From Bacillus sp. FJAT-27225 (GTDB lineage Bacteria; Bacillota; Bacilli; Bacillales; Cytobacillaceae): a DNA stretch of 64,000 nucleotides. The stretch spans positions 341,358 to 405,357 of the forward strand of contig NZ_MAYU01000001.1 of the NCBI RefSeq assembly GCF_001685025.1, written 5' to 3'. A program made the position numbers and the translations under genes. Of the stretch, positions 1-7,731 are shown one piece after another; position 1 is the stretch's first letter; every line of letters begins with the position of its first letter. Below the pieces are notes generated by a model. It was given only the letters and a program-made list of their open reading frames with translations, was not told the origin of the DNA and made no database searches.

Positions 1-97
1 CAGACAAGGCACTAGATAAGGGCGGTATTCTATTAAGAAAAAACTGCATTCAACGTTTACTTTTTAAGCCGTGGGACAAAAGTTTATACTCGGAATT

Positions 98-132
98 GCG
101 GAATCGATAAAAAGATTCCGCTTTTTTATTTT
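98..132 (+). terminator. Rho-independent terminator
   Basis: GCGGAATC (98-105) pairs perfectly with GATTCCGC (114-121) across an 8-nt loop, followed by a T-rich tract. It probably ends a transcription unit that begins left of the window. No coding sequence could be recognised in bases 1-97. Confidence 0.75.
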
Positions 133-198
133 CTGCCCCCAAAAACGCCAAGGTACGATTCGTAGTATATGGCAAAAGCACGTACCGGAGGTGCCAAC

Positions 199-318
199 AT
201 GGAAAATTCCACTATCGATATTGACCAATTGCTTGAGGAAAGCTCAGGGCTTGAAAATGATACACTATGCTATGAAATCATCCATGTTGAACTTGATCAT
301 TTTCTTGAATCGAATTAA
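199..318 (+). CDS. Small acidic hypothetical protein (39 aa)
   Basis: This is an unrecognised short gene between two intrinsic terminators. It starts at ATG 199, 7 nt after a good ribosome binding site (CGGAGGTG, near 185-192), and stops at TAA 318. The 39 residues are strongly acidic, with many Asp and Glu and almost no Lys or Arg, and there is no signal peptide or membrane segment. The terminator at 363-392 follows directly, so it would be a monocistronic small-protein gene. An overlapping open frame from 71 has no ribosome binding site and crosses the upstream terminator, so it was discarded. No function is proposed. Confidence 0.5.
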   Translation: MENSTIDIDQLLEESSGLENDTLCYEIIHVELDHFLESN

Positions 319-362
319 GTATTATTAGTTTCTCACCCTCTTTCTATAAATAGAATGTTTTG

Positions 363-392
363 CCCTTCACATTAATGTGGAGGGTTTTTTTT
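363..392 (+). terminator. Rho-independent terminator
   Basis: An 11-bp stem (CCCTTCACATT with AATGTGGAGGG, one T-G wobble) is followed by eight T residues. It closes the 39-aa gene and separates it from the paa promoter. Bases 393-510 hold nothing recognisable. Confidence 0.85.
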
Positions 393-514
393 ATAAAAAA
401 GCCAAAAACCCGATTACTGTTTGTTCACTAAACTTTAATAACGCTCAGAATCAACACGCAGTATCTATCCTTCTAGTATATTTTTCACAAAATTTTAATT
501 TTCTGAATTATTAT

Positions 515-543
515 TTGACTTTTCACTATCAAGACGTTATTTT
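515..543 (+). promoter_or_regulatory. Probable sigma-A promoter of paaABCD
   Basis: TTGACT (515-520) and TATTTT (538-543) are separated by exactly 17 bp, about 75 bp upstream of the paaA start. The -10 is imperfect. The inferred start point near 550 places the palindrome at 561-589 just downstream, a usual position for a repressor site. Confidence 0.5.
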
Positions 544-560
544 TGAAATAAATATATAAC

Positions 561-589
561 ACGATAATTAGTTTCCGATTAATTATCGT
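561..589. promoter_or_regulatory. Palindromic operator candidate in front of paaA
   Basis: ACGATAATTA (561-570) and TAATTATCGT (580-589) form a perfect 10-bp inverted repeat with a 9-bp centre. It lies between the predicted start point and the paaA ribosome binding site and lacks a T-tract, so a protein-binding site is more likely than a terminator. PaaX, encoded at 9875, is the obvious candidate ligand, by inference only. Confidence 0.5.
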
Positions 590-617
590 CATATAACTGG
601 ATGCGGGAGGGATGGTT

Positions 618-1559
618 ATGTCAGCTTCAGAGCAGGAATTAATGGAGCATTTTATGAAGCGGATTGAAGCCGGCGAAAAAATTGAGGCTGATGATTGGAT
701 GCCGGACGAATACAGAAAAACACTCATCAAGCTGATATCCATGCATGGAATCAGTGAAATAATGGGTGCTTTGCCTGAAAAGGAGTGGGTTCCAAAAGCG
801 CCGTCAATTAAAAGGAAACTGGGAATCATGGCCAAGGTCCAGGATGAGATGGGCCATGGGCAACTGTTGTTAAGAGTGGCAGAGGATTTAATGAAGCCTT
901 ACGGTAAAAATCGAGATACAATTATGCAAGATCTTTTTACCGGTGACCTGAAATTTCATAATGTCTTCCATATGGAGGCACCGACTTGGGCCGATGCAGG
1001 GTTAATTGGATGGCTTGTCGATGGGGCCGCGATTATTACACAGACGAATATGCTTGATGCTTCCTATGGGCCGTATGCACGTGCATTAAAAAGGATTTGC
1101 GCCGAGGAAGTATTCCATGCCCAGCATGGGGAGTCGATTATTATTGCACTTGCTGAAGGGACGCCTGCTCAGCGTGCGATGATTCAGGAATCGATTGACC
1201 GCTGGTGGGAATCGCTGCTCATGTTCTTTGGTCCGGGAGATGCTTCGACGACCGGTACATCAAAGCAGGACATTACAATCAAATATAGGATACGTACAAA
1301 AACGAATGAACAATTGCGGCAGGATTTTTTTACAAAATATATTCCCCGCCTCCTTTCACTGGGGCTAAAAGTACCTGACCCAACGATGAAATTCGACAAG
1401 GAAACGGGGCAATGGTACTACCGCCAGCCGGATTGGAGCCGATTCAAGGACATTATCAAAAACAAGGGGCCGAAATCCGAAGCCAGGCTTCGTTTGAGAA
1501 AAATCTCCTATGAAACAAATGCCTGGGTAAGAGAAGCACTCGGTGCACCAGTTTCTTAA
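618..1559 (+). CDS. paaA: Phenylacetyl-CoA epoxidase catalytic subunit PaaA
   Basis: This is the oxygenase subunit of the multicomponent phenylacetyl-CoA 1,2-epoxidase, which with PaaC forms the catalytic core that activates the ring with O2. The protein of 313 aa has the family's usual length. Carboxylate-bridged diiron ligands are visible: Glu47, Glu77-x-x-His80 (DEMGH), Asp126 in TWADAG, and Glu164-x-x-His167 (AEEVFH). ATG 618 is preferred over ATG 612 because the GGGAGG site at 605-610 is 7 nt from the former and 1 nt from the latter. It is the first gene of paaABCD, behind a palindromic operator candidate. Confidence 0.95.
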   Translation: MSASEQELMEHFMKRIEAGEKIEADDWMPDEYRKTLIKLISMHGISEIMGALPEKEWVPKAPSIKRKLGIMAKVQDEMGHGQLLLRVAEDLMKPYGKNRDTIMQDLFTGDLKFHNVFHMEAPTWADAGLIGWLVDGAAIITQTNMLDASYGPYARALKRICAEEVFHAQHGESIIIALAEGTPAQRAMIQESIDRWWESLLMFFGPGDASTTGTSKQDITIKYRIRTKTNEQLRQDFFTKYIPRLLSLGLKVPDPTMKFDKETGQWYYRQPDWSRFKDIIKNKGPKSEARLRLRKISYETNAWVREALGAPVS

Positions 1560-1634
1560 CACGGGAGCGGTGACATATAAGGTGAGCTATAAAGGATAAA
1601 CGTGACCAAACTCACTGGAAAGGAGGATCATTAG

Positions 1635-2009
1635 TTGGCCAACGAACAGTTTTACCAGGAATTCGAAGTGTTTAGCAAGCGATCTGATACTGCACCCATG
1701 CAATACCAATTCTCACTGCTTGCACCAAACAAGGAACTCGCTCTGATTATGGCCCAGGAGAACTTTATGAGGCGGGAGACGGTTGCCGATATGTGGGTCG
1801 TCAAGCGGAGTGATATCCGAAAAATGACTCCCGAAGAAAGAGAATCACTAAAACGCCTCGATAATAAAGACTATCGGAATACAAAAGGCTACGGATATTT
1901 AAAAAAGAAATGGCGCCAGTATGAGCAGGAAATGCTCGATGAAAAAGAAATCATGTCCTGGGGAGGTGGTGAAAAAGGTGCAAATCCAAACACCGGAACA
2001 GGCAGCTGA
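1635..2009 (+). CDS. paaB: Phenylacetyl-CoA epoxidase subunit PaaB
   Basis: PaaB is the small structural subunit bridging PaaA-PaaC heterodimers in the epoxidase. The 124-aa protein matches the family in its N-terminal half, with FEVFSKRSDTAPMQYQFSL and the AQENFMRRE and MWVVKRSDI blocks, and has a somewhat longer charged tail than usual. The start is TTG 1635, 8 nt after AAAGGAGG. Its 3' end overlaps the start of paaC, so translation is probably coupled. The 75-bp gap after paaA shows no terminator. Confidence 0.93.
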   Translation: MANEQFYQEFEVFSKRSDTAPMQYQFSLLAPNKELALIMAQENFMRRETVADMWVVKRSDIRKMTPEERESLKRLDNKDYRNTKGYGYLKKKWRQYEQEMLDEKEIMSWGGGEKGANPNTGTGS

Positions 2010-2799
2010 GAACCAATCCTATAAGGACTCGCTTACTGAGCTTCTGTTTCAACTTGCCGACGACGATTTTATTGCAGCCTACCGGGGCTCGGAATGGCTG
2101 GGGCTGTCACCGCACATCGAGGCGGATATCGCTTTTGCCTCAATAAGCCAGGATACGATGGGCCATGCCGCAATATTTTACAAGCTGCTCGAAGACCTGG
2201 GTGCAGGGCATGTCGACGAACTAGCCCACGGGAGGGAAGCCTCCGAACGAAAAAATTCAATCTTGCTGGAACGGGTTAACGGCCCGGGAACTTACCTGAC
2301 TGAACCTGAATACGATTGGGCTTTCGCTGTTGTCCGTTATTATTTTTACACTGCTGCAAAAAGAATCAAAATGTCGTCTCTGCTTCGTTCCTCCTATTTG
2401 CCTTTGGCTGATGCTGCAAGACGGGTGAATGTAGAACTTTATTATCACCTTCTGCACTGGAAGACATGGTTTGTCCAGTTAATGTCTGCAGGCGGGGAAG
2501 CGAGGCAGAGGATGGAGGCTGCCATCCTAAAGGTTTGTACCGATTTTGGCGACATTTTTTCGTATGGAGCCATGGAAGACAAAATTGTCGAGCATGGATT
2601 AAGCCGGCCAAGCTCCGAGCTTGAAAAACAATGGACTAGCGAGATGAATGATGTCTTCCAATCACTTCAAGCTCAAATGCCCGATGCCTTTGGGCAAAAA
2701 AGGGCATGCGGGCGAAATGGAGAGCACACAAAGGACCTCGACGATGCTCTCAATGTACTCGGAGAGGTTTACAGGTTTGACCCTGCGGCTGGCTGGTAG
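1978..2799 (+). CDS. paaC: Phenylacetyl-CoA epoxidase subunit PaaC
   Basis: PaaC is the structural, catalytically inactive diiron-like partner of PaaA. The body shows the family's ferritin-like helices, including SPHIEADIAFASISQDTMGH and the LHWKTWFVQL block. The start is uncertain: the frame opens at ATG 1921 inside paaB, but the ribosome binding site GGGAGG at 1961-1966 favours GTG 1978 (about 273 aa) or GTG 1969. It overlaps paaB by about 30 bp. The C-terminal tail (Gln-Lys-Arg-Ala-Cys-Gly onwards) is longer than in E. coli PaaC (about 248 aa). Confidence 0.92.
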   Translation: MQIQTPEQAAENQSYKDSLTELLFQLADDDFIAAYRGSEWLGLSPHIEADIAFASISQDTMGHAAIFYKLLEDLGAGHVDELAHGREASERKNSILLERVNGPGTYLTEPEYDWAFAVVRYYFYTAAKRIKMSSLLRSSYLPLADAARRVNVELYYHLLHWKTWFVQLMSAGGEARQRMEAAILKVCTDFGDIFSYGAMEDKIVEHGLSRPSSELEKQWTSEMNDVFQSLQAQMPDAFGQKRACGRNGEHTKDLDDALNVLGEVYRFDPAAGW

Positions 2800-2820
2800 G
2801 TTTATTTTTTTAAAAAAGGA

Positions 2821-3330
2821 ATGACTGCTTTGGACAAAAATAAAATGCAAGCAAAAGAAGCAGTATTGAAAGCGCTTTATTCCGTGAAGGATCCGGAAAT
2901 ACCCTCGGTTTCGATTGTTGATTTGGGCATGCTTGAAAATCTGGTGATTACTGAATCAATGGCAAAAGTCGAACTTATCCCAACTTTTCTTGGGTGTCCG
3001 GCACTGGACATCATAAAGGCCAATGTAACCAAAGCAATTGAAGCACTCGGATTGTTTGAAAAAATAACTGTCCTTTTCAATTATTCGGTTCCGTGGACGA
3101 CTGATCGAATTTCATTGGAAGGGAGAGCCCGCCTGAAGGATTATGGGATTGCACCGCCTCCAAGGCAGTTGCCAGAAGGGGGAGGCTGGGAAGCTGATTG
3201 TCCTTATTGCGGCTCAACGTATACAACGGTTGATAATATTTTTGGGCCAACAGCCTGCAGGAGCATTCTCTATTGCCGAGCATGCAAAAACCCTTTTGAA
3301 GCAATGAAACCTGTTTCGACGCTATTATGA
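2821..3330 (+). CDS. paaD: PaaD, MIP18/DUF59 protein with zinc ribbon
   Basis: PaaD is needed for activity of the epoxidase and is thought to act in Fe-S or diiron maturation, probably of the reductase. The N-terminal DUF59 domain spans residues 10-100, with the conserved VKDPEIP and GCPALD blocks. A C-terminal zinc ribbon follows with Cys127-x-x-Cys130 and Cys152-x-x-Cys155. Either ATG 2821 or TTG 2830 could start it. The AAAGGA site at 2814-2819 is better placed for TTG 2830, but ATG is kept by convention. It is the last gene of the paaABCD unit, and its stop lies inside the first degenerate unit of a tandem array. Confidence 0.93.
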   Translation: MTALDKNKMQAKEAVLKALYSVKDPEIPSVSIVDLGMLENLVITESMAKVELIPTFLGCPALDIIKANVTKAIEALGLFEKITVLFNYSVPWTTDRISLEGRARLKDYGIAPPPRQLPEGGGWEADCPYCGSTYTTVDNIFGPTACRSILYCRACKNPFEAMKPVSTLL

Positions 3331-3530
3331 TTAATCGAACCTTATTAAGGTTTGCAGGATTAATAAAGAAACACTTTCGTAGATTAATCTGGGGTTCACT
3401 TGCATCGATTAATCCTCGAAACCACTTTTCGTAGATTAATCTAGGGTTCGCTTACATCGATTAATCCTCGAAACCACGTTTCGTAGATTAAACTGGGGTT
3501 CGCCCCAAACAATTAATCCACAAAACACTT
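3329..3530. repeat. Tandem array, 52-bp unit, three copies plus one degenerate
   Basis: TTTCGTAGATTAA recurs at 3375, 3427 and 3479, giving an exact 52-bp period. A fourth, degenerate unit (GATTAATC at 3329) overlaps the paaD stop codon. Each of the first two units contains two copies of the palindrome GATTAATC. The array fills most of the 308-bp gap between paaD and the EthD gene. Its sequence is unrelated to the other arrays in this window. Confidence 0.85.
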
Positions 3531-3590
3531 TCAGAAAATTGATTTTCACTAATTGAAGTTGGAATATTTTCTTAAATGGGCAATCAGTGG

Positions 3591-3611
3591 GCAACTCTCG
3601 TTTGTTGCCCC
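3591..3611 (+). other. Hairpin in the leader of the EthD gene
   Basis: GGGCAAC and GTTGCCC form a perfect 7-bp stem about 30 bp upstream of the EthD start. There is no T-tract, so it is not a canonical terminator. It could be an operator or an mRNA-stabilising hairpin. Confidence 0.35.
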
Positions 3612-3638
3612 ACAACTACTTTAAAAGGAGAGAAAACT

Positions 3639-3947
3639 ATGATTAAAATGATCGCACTTTACAAGCATCCGGAAAACAAGGAAGCATTTGACGAGTACTA
3701 CTTTAACACACACATCCCGCTTACTGAAAAAATTCCCGGCCTGAAGAAATGTGTTGCGACGAGAATGACAGGCAGCCCAATGGGAGGGGAAACTCCTTAT
3801 TACATGATGGCCGAAATGTATTATGAGGACATGGCTTCCTTTAAGGCGGCCATGAAAACGGATGAAGCAAAAGCATCTGGAAAGGATGCAATGAAATTTG
3901 CCGGCGATATTCTGACTTTGATGATTGGCGAGGAAGTCAATGAATAA
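3639..3947 (+). CDS. EthD-family protein
   Basis: This is a small dimeric alpha/beta-barrel protein of the EthD (PF07110) family, 102 aa. The family hallmark is the N-terminal YKHPENKEAFDEYY..THIPLTEKIPGL block, with later Met-rich strands. EthD proteins are commonly found beside catabolic oxygenases, but their reaction is mostly unknown. An unresolved role in the phenylacetate pathway is the fair statement here. ATG 3639 follows an AAAGGAGAG site; the upstream extension to 3576 has no ribosome binding site. Its last codons overlap the start of the next gene (ATGAATAA), indicating coupling. Confidence 0.85.
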   Translation: MIKMIALYKHPENKEAFDEYYFNTHIPLTEKIPGLKKCVATRMTGSPMGGETPYYMMAEMYYEDMASFKAAMKTDEAKASGKDAMKFAGDILTLMIGEEVNE

Positions 3948-4719
3948 CCAGTTCCGTTATATCGAAACAAGAAGGGAAGGTGCCGTGGCCTTCATTGAAC
4001 TGAACCGCCCAGAGGTACTGAATGCCTTGAACAGAGGGATGGTAGCCGAAATCCTTCAATCGCTCGAAGATTTTGACCGTGACGAGACAGTCCGGGCAAT
4101 TGTCCTTAGCGGTAAGGGACGCTGCTTTGCGGCTGGGGCAGACATTGATGAAATGGCAGATGCAAATTCGATCCAAATGGAACTGTTGAATCAATTCACT
4201 GATTGGGACCGGCTTGCCTGGATTAAAAAACCAATCATTGGGGCAGTTCATGGTTTTGCGCTAGGAGGAGCATTCGAGCTTGCACTTTGCTGCGACATTC
4301 TTTTTGCCGCGGAAGATGCCGAATTCGGCTTTCCTGAGGTATTGCTTGGTGTCATGCCAGGAGCAGGAGGTACTGTCAGGCTTACAAAGCTTGCTGGAAA
4401 AACAAAAGCGATGGAATGGCTATTCACCGGCAGGCGGATTTCTGCAAATGAAGCCCGGGAATTCGGCCTTGTTAACCAGGTGTTTGCCCGCGAGGCGTTA
4501 ATGGAGGAGGCAACGCGCTATGCAAATGAAGTTGCCAAAATGCCTCCGCTATCCATAAGGTTTATAAAAGAATCTGTCCTTCACGCTATCGATTCATCGA
4601 TTTTTGAAGGAATGAAATATGAGCGAAAAAACTTTTCCATGTTGTTTTCGTCAGAGGACCAAAAGGAAGGCATGAAAGCATTTCTGGAGAAAAGGAAGGC
4701 TGATTTTAAAGGGCGATAG
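3940..4719 (+). CDS. paaF: Enoyl-CoA hydratase, PaaF-like
   Basis: This 259-aa crotonase-fold protein probably hydrates 2,3-dehydroadipyl-CoA in the beta-oxidation part of the pathway. Both catalytic glutamates of true hydratases are present: Glu113 in GGAFELALCCD and Glu133 in FGFPEVLLG, followed by PGAGGTVRLT. The oxyanion-hole blocks LSGKGRCFAAGADI and GAVHGFALGG are intact. ATG 3940 overlaps the EthD stop by 8 bp. Assignment to PaaF rather than a general hydratase rests on the gene context. Confidence 0.85.
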   Translation: MNNQFRYIETRREGAVAFIELNRPEVLNALNRGMVAEILQSLEDFDRDETVRAIVLSGKGRCFAAGADIDEMADANSIQMELLNQFTDWDRLAWIKKPIIGAVHGFALGGAFELALCCDILFAAEDAEFGFPEVLLGVMPGAGGTVRLTKLAGKTKAMEWLFTGRRISANEAREFGLVNQVFAREALMEEATRYANEVAKMPPLSIRFIKESVLHAIDSSIFEGMKYERKNFSMLFSSEDQKEGMKAFLEKRKADFKGR

Positions 4720-4730
4720 GGGGCTACATA

Positions 4731-5507
4731 GTGATGTTTGAAACAGTGGAATACGATGTTCGCGGCAAGACAGCCTGGATTACCCTGAACCGCCCGGATA
4801 AGCTGAACGCATTTACAGCCAAACTCAATAAAGAAGTTGGCGAAGCTGTCCGGAAAGCATCCAGGGACAACGTGGTTCGGGCGATTGTCCTAACAGGTGC
4901 CGGAAGAGCCTTTTGCTCCGGCCAGGATTTAAGCGATGTAAATTCGGAAACCAATTATGCTGAAATACTACGCAACCATTATAACCCGATGGTTCTTGAA
5001 ATTGAGAAATGTGAAAAGCCAATAATTGCAGCAGTAAATGGAGTTGCCGCTGGGGCTGGCATGAGCCTTGCCCTGGCCTGTGATTTCCGGATCGTTTCGG
5101 AAAAGGCCAGCTTTCTTCAGGCCTTTATCCATGTCGGCCTTGTCCCGGACGCTGGGAATCTATATTATCTGCCACGGATTGTTGGCCATGCCAAAGCCAT
5201 AGAGCTTGCAGTACTGGGTGAGAAGGTCAGCGCGGAAGAAGCGAATCGGCTCGGGCTAGTGACCAAGTTAGTTCCTGCTGACTCCTTTTTAGACGAGACT
5301 GCTGCTTTCGCTGACAGGCTTGCTTCGATGCCAACTAAAGCAATCGGCCTCATTAAACGAAATTTGAAAGCCAGCTGGGACGCCAGTATCTACAGTTTTC
5401 TTGATAGGGATGCACAAAGCCAGCGAATCGCCTCCCTGACCGAAGACCATCAAGAAGGTGTAACGGCTTTTTTAGAAAAAAGGAAGCCGGAATTCAGAGG
5501 GTGCTGA
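4731..5507 (+). CDS. paaG: 1,2-epoxyphenylacetyl-CoA isomerase, PaaG-like
   Basis: This crotonase-family protein of 258 aa probably isomerises ring-1,2-epoxyphenylacetyl-CoA to oxepin-CoA and shifts double bonds later in the pathway. The hydratase glutamates are absent (GAGMSLALACD). Instead Asp140 in HVGLVPDAG occupies the place of the PaaG catalytic Asp, and the PaaG-like LPRIVG follows. GTG 4731 is 7 nt from the AGGGGG site and ATG 4734 is 10 nt from it, so either could be used. It lies 11 bp after paaF in the same operon. Confidence 0.9.
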   Translation: MMFETVEYDVRGKTAWITLNRPDKLNAFTAKLNKEVGEAVRKASRDNVVRAIVLTGAGRAFCSGQDLSDVNSETNYAEILRNHYNPMVLEIEKCEKPIIAAVNGVAAGAGMSLALACDFRIVSEKASFLQAFIHVGLVPDAGNLYYLPRIVGHAKAIELAVLGEKVSAEEANRLGLVTKLVPADSFLDETAAFADRLASMPTKAIGLIKRNLKASWDASIYSFLDRDAQSQRIASLTEDHQEGVTAFLEKRKPEFRGC

Positions 5508-5530
5508 ACCCTGCATATATGCGGGGTTGT

Positions 5531-5645
5531 TCATCAAGACATTTGTTCATTTTATCAAAACGGTTTCGTGAGGTATCGAGACTTTAAACACTTTTATCAA
5601 GACTTCCCTTAATTTTATCAAGACAATTTTAAAATTTATCAAGAC
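5531..5645. repeat. Tandem array, 21-bp unit, six copies
   Basis: The motif ATCAAGAC, or a one- to two-base variant of it, begins at 5533, 5554, 5575, 5596, 5617 and 5638, an exact 21-bp period. The last three copies share TTTATCAAGAC; the rest of each unit is not conserved. The array fills the gap between paaG and the aldehyde dehydrogenase gene and ends about 25 bp before the latter's ribosome binding site. Confidence 0.8.
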
Positions 5646-5682
5646 TTACCGATAGTACTCTTTAATTAAAGGAGCTGAAACC

Positions 5683-7200
5683 ATGTCGACAGTCAAAGAA
5701 CAGAAGCTTGAGCCATTGCAAATGAAGCGGGACCACTATCAGCTAATCCTAAACGGTGAAAGAGCAAATAGCCAATCCGGCCAAACCTATGAAACAATCA
5801 ATCCTGCAACTGGAGAGGTAATTGCCACTATAGCAAAAGCATCAATCGAGGATGCCGAGCTTGCTGTCAAAGCTGCCAGGAATGCATTTGATTATGGTAA
5901 GTGGCGCCATTTTCCGGTAAACAAGCGGTCGAGGACACTCAATAAAATCGCATCGATTATGAGGGCAAGATTCAATGAACTAGTAGAATTGGAGATTCTC
6001 GATACTGGCAAATCACTAGCCGCGGCCCAGGGACAGGTTATGCAAGCGATTGAAGATTTCGAGTTTTACGCAGGGGCGATTGTCAGCCACCGAGGTGCGG
6101 TCAACAGTATGCCAGGTGCATTCCAGAACATTACTGAGAAAGAACCGGTCGGTGTATGCGCACAAATCATTCCGTGGAATTATCCGCTTATGATGGCAGC
6201 GTGGAAAATCGCGCCGGCAATCGCGGTTGGGTGTTCGGTTGTAGTTAAGCCGGCTTCCCTAACACCGTTGACTGCAATTGTGCTTGGTGAAATTTGCATT
6301 GAAGCCGGGGTCCCGGCCGGGGTCGTTAATATTATTCCAGGCGCAGGATCCGAGGTAGGCAATTACCTTGTAGAACATCCGCAAGTCGATAAAGTAGCCT
6401 TTACTGGTTCCACGCCAATCGGCAAGGACATTATGGCAAAGGCTTCACAGACTTTGAAGCGGGTAACATTGGAGCTAGGCGGAAAGTCGCCGAATATCGT
6501 ATTTGAAGACGCAGATATTGACGCGGCCGTCGACGGCTCGCTCTTTGGGATTTTTTATAACAGCGGCCAATCGTGTGAAGCAAGATCCCGCCTATATATT
6601 CATGACAGCATTTACGATCAATTCATGAAAAAATTCATTCCTAAAACAAAGAGCCTCAAGCTTGGAAACCCTTTTGAAAAAGAAACCCATGTTGGAGCAA
6701 TCATCAGCCGTTCCCAGATGGAAGTAATCGATGGCTATGTCCAATCAGCGGTTGCGGAAGGTGCCACAGTTGAAGCAGGAGGCGGGCCGGCGTTAATTGA
6801 AGGTTATGAAAATGGATATTGGTATGAACCTACTATTCTTACAAATGTTAACCATAATATGAAGGCTGTCCGTGAAGAAATTTTTGGCCCAGTCGTTGTA
6901 GCGATGAAATTTTCCGATGAAAAAGAAGCTATTAAACTCGCAAACGATAGCGATTATGGCCTTGGCTCTGCAATCTGGACGAAGGATTATGGGCGGGCGA
7001 CCCGGGTTTCCAAACAGATTCAAGCTGGAATTGTTATGGTTAATTGCCCATTCTCCGCTTTTCCTGGTACACCGTTTGGGGGCTATAAGCAATCCGGGTT
7101 CGGCCGCGAGCTTTCAATTGAAACGCTGGACCTGTATACGGAAACGAAAAGCATTATTTCCTACTACGGACCAAAGCCATTGAACCCGCTCGGAGTGTAA
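5683..7200 (+). CDS. NAD(P)-dependent aldehyde dehydrogenase of the paa cluster
   Basis: This 505-aa enzyme of the ALDH superfamily has a complete active site: oxyanion Asn166 (PWNY), Lys189 (VVVKP), general base Glu264 (LELGGK) and nucleophile Cys298 (GQSCEA). In E. coli the dehydrogenase step of ring cleavage is done by the ALDH half of the fused PaaZ. Here a free-standing ALDH sits at that position and could oxidise the ring-opened semialdehyde. Phenylacetaldehyde dehydrogenase is an alternative, and the sequence also resembles betaine-aldehyde-type enzymes. ATG 5683 follows AAAGGAGC. A hairpin terminator follows the gene. Confidence 0.88.
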   Translation: MSTVKEQKLEPLQMKRDHYQLILNGERANSQSGQTYETINPATGEVIATIAKASIEDAELAVKAARNAFDYGKWRHFPVNKRSRTLNKIASIMRARFNELVELEILDTGKSLAAAQGQVMQAIEDFEFYAGAIVSHRGAVNSMPGAFQNITEKEPVGVCAQIIPWNYPLMMAAWKIAPAIAVGCSVVVKPASLTPLTAIVLGEICIEAGVPAGVVNIIPGAGSEVGNYLVEHPQVDKVAFTGSTPIGKDIMAKASQTLKRVTLELGGKSPNIVFEDADIDAAVDGSLFGIFYNSGQSCEARSRLYIHDSIYDQFMKKFIPKTKSLKLGNPFEKETHVGAIISRSQMEVIDGYVQSAVAEGATVEAGGGPALIEGYENGYWYEPTILTNVNHNMKAVREEIFGPVVVAMKFSDEKEAIKLANDSDYGLGSAIWTKDYGRATRVSKQIQAGIVMVNCPFSAFPGTPFGGYKQSGFGRELSIETLDLYTETKSIISYYGPKPLNPLGV

Positions 7201-7210
7201 CTTGAACAGA

Positions 7211-7253
7211 AAAAACAGGCGGGCACCTTGAAAGAGGTGCTTGTCTCTGTTTT
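7211..7253 (+). terminator. Probable terminator after the aldehyde dehydrogenase
   Basis: AAAACAG and CTGTTTT form the base of a long hairpin whose upper stem is GGGCACCT with AGGTGCTT. The T-tract is short and forms part of the stem. Confidence 0.55.
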
Positions 7254-7274
7254 GAACCCGTCTCCTAAACCGGA

Positions 7275-7545
7275 AACAGTGCCGATTAGCTTATTGGGTA
7301 CATTTCGCATGTTCTTAGAAGACAAAACGGTGCCAATACCGTCTATTGGTACCATTTCACATGTCTCTAGTAGCCGAAACGATGCCAATACAGTCTCTTG
7401 GCACCATTTCACATGTCTCTAGGTAACCAAAACGATGCCAATACAGCTTATTAGGACCATTTCACATGTCTTCAGAAGGCAAAACGGTGCCAATACCGTT
7501 TATTGATTCATCGCACATGTCTTAAGAAGACAAATTGGTGCCAAT
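7275..7545. repeat. Tandem array, about 52-bp unit, six copies
   Basis: TGCC anchors lie at 7280, 7331, 7383, 7436, 7488 and 7539, giving spacings of 51, 52, 53, 52 and 51 bp. The best copy reads GGTGCCAATA-5-TATTGGTACC, an inverted repeat, followed by CATTTCACATGTCT. The array fills most of the 531-bp gap before paaH. Bases 7560-7715 carry nothing recognisable. Confidence 0.85.
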
Positions 7546-7731
7546 TCTATAGGTGATTTGGTGCATCAGGTCGCATTATCAATCAAGACAGCTTTTCATT
7601 ATTCACCAGCAAATTTTCTTTTTAAGCTATGCGCACTCACCTGTGGAACACAAAACTGTGAAACAAGAAAAACCGGGGCGTGCCTGGCACTGTTCGCATT
7701 TTCAAGCAAAGAAAGAAGGCGACATGTATTT

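Noticed and set aside
71..328. 85-codon open frame at the window start
   Set aside because: It crosses an intrinsic terminator and lacks a ribosome binding site; the 39-codon gene in another frame is better supported.
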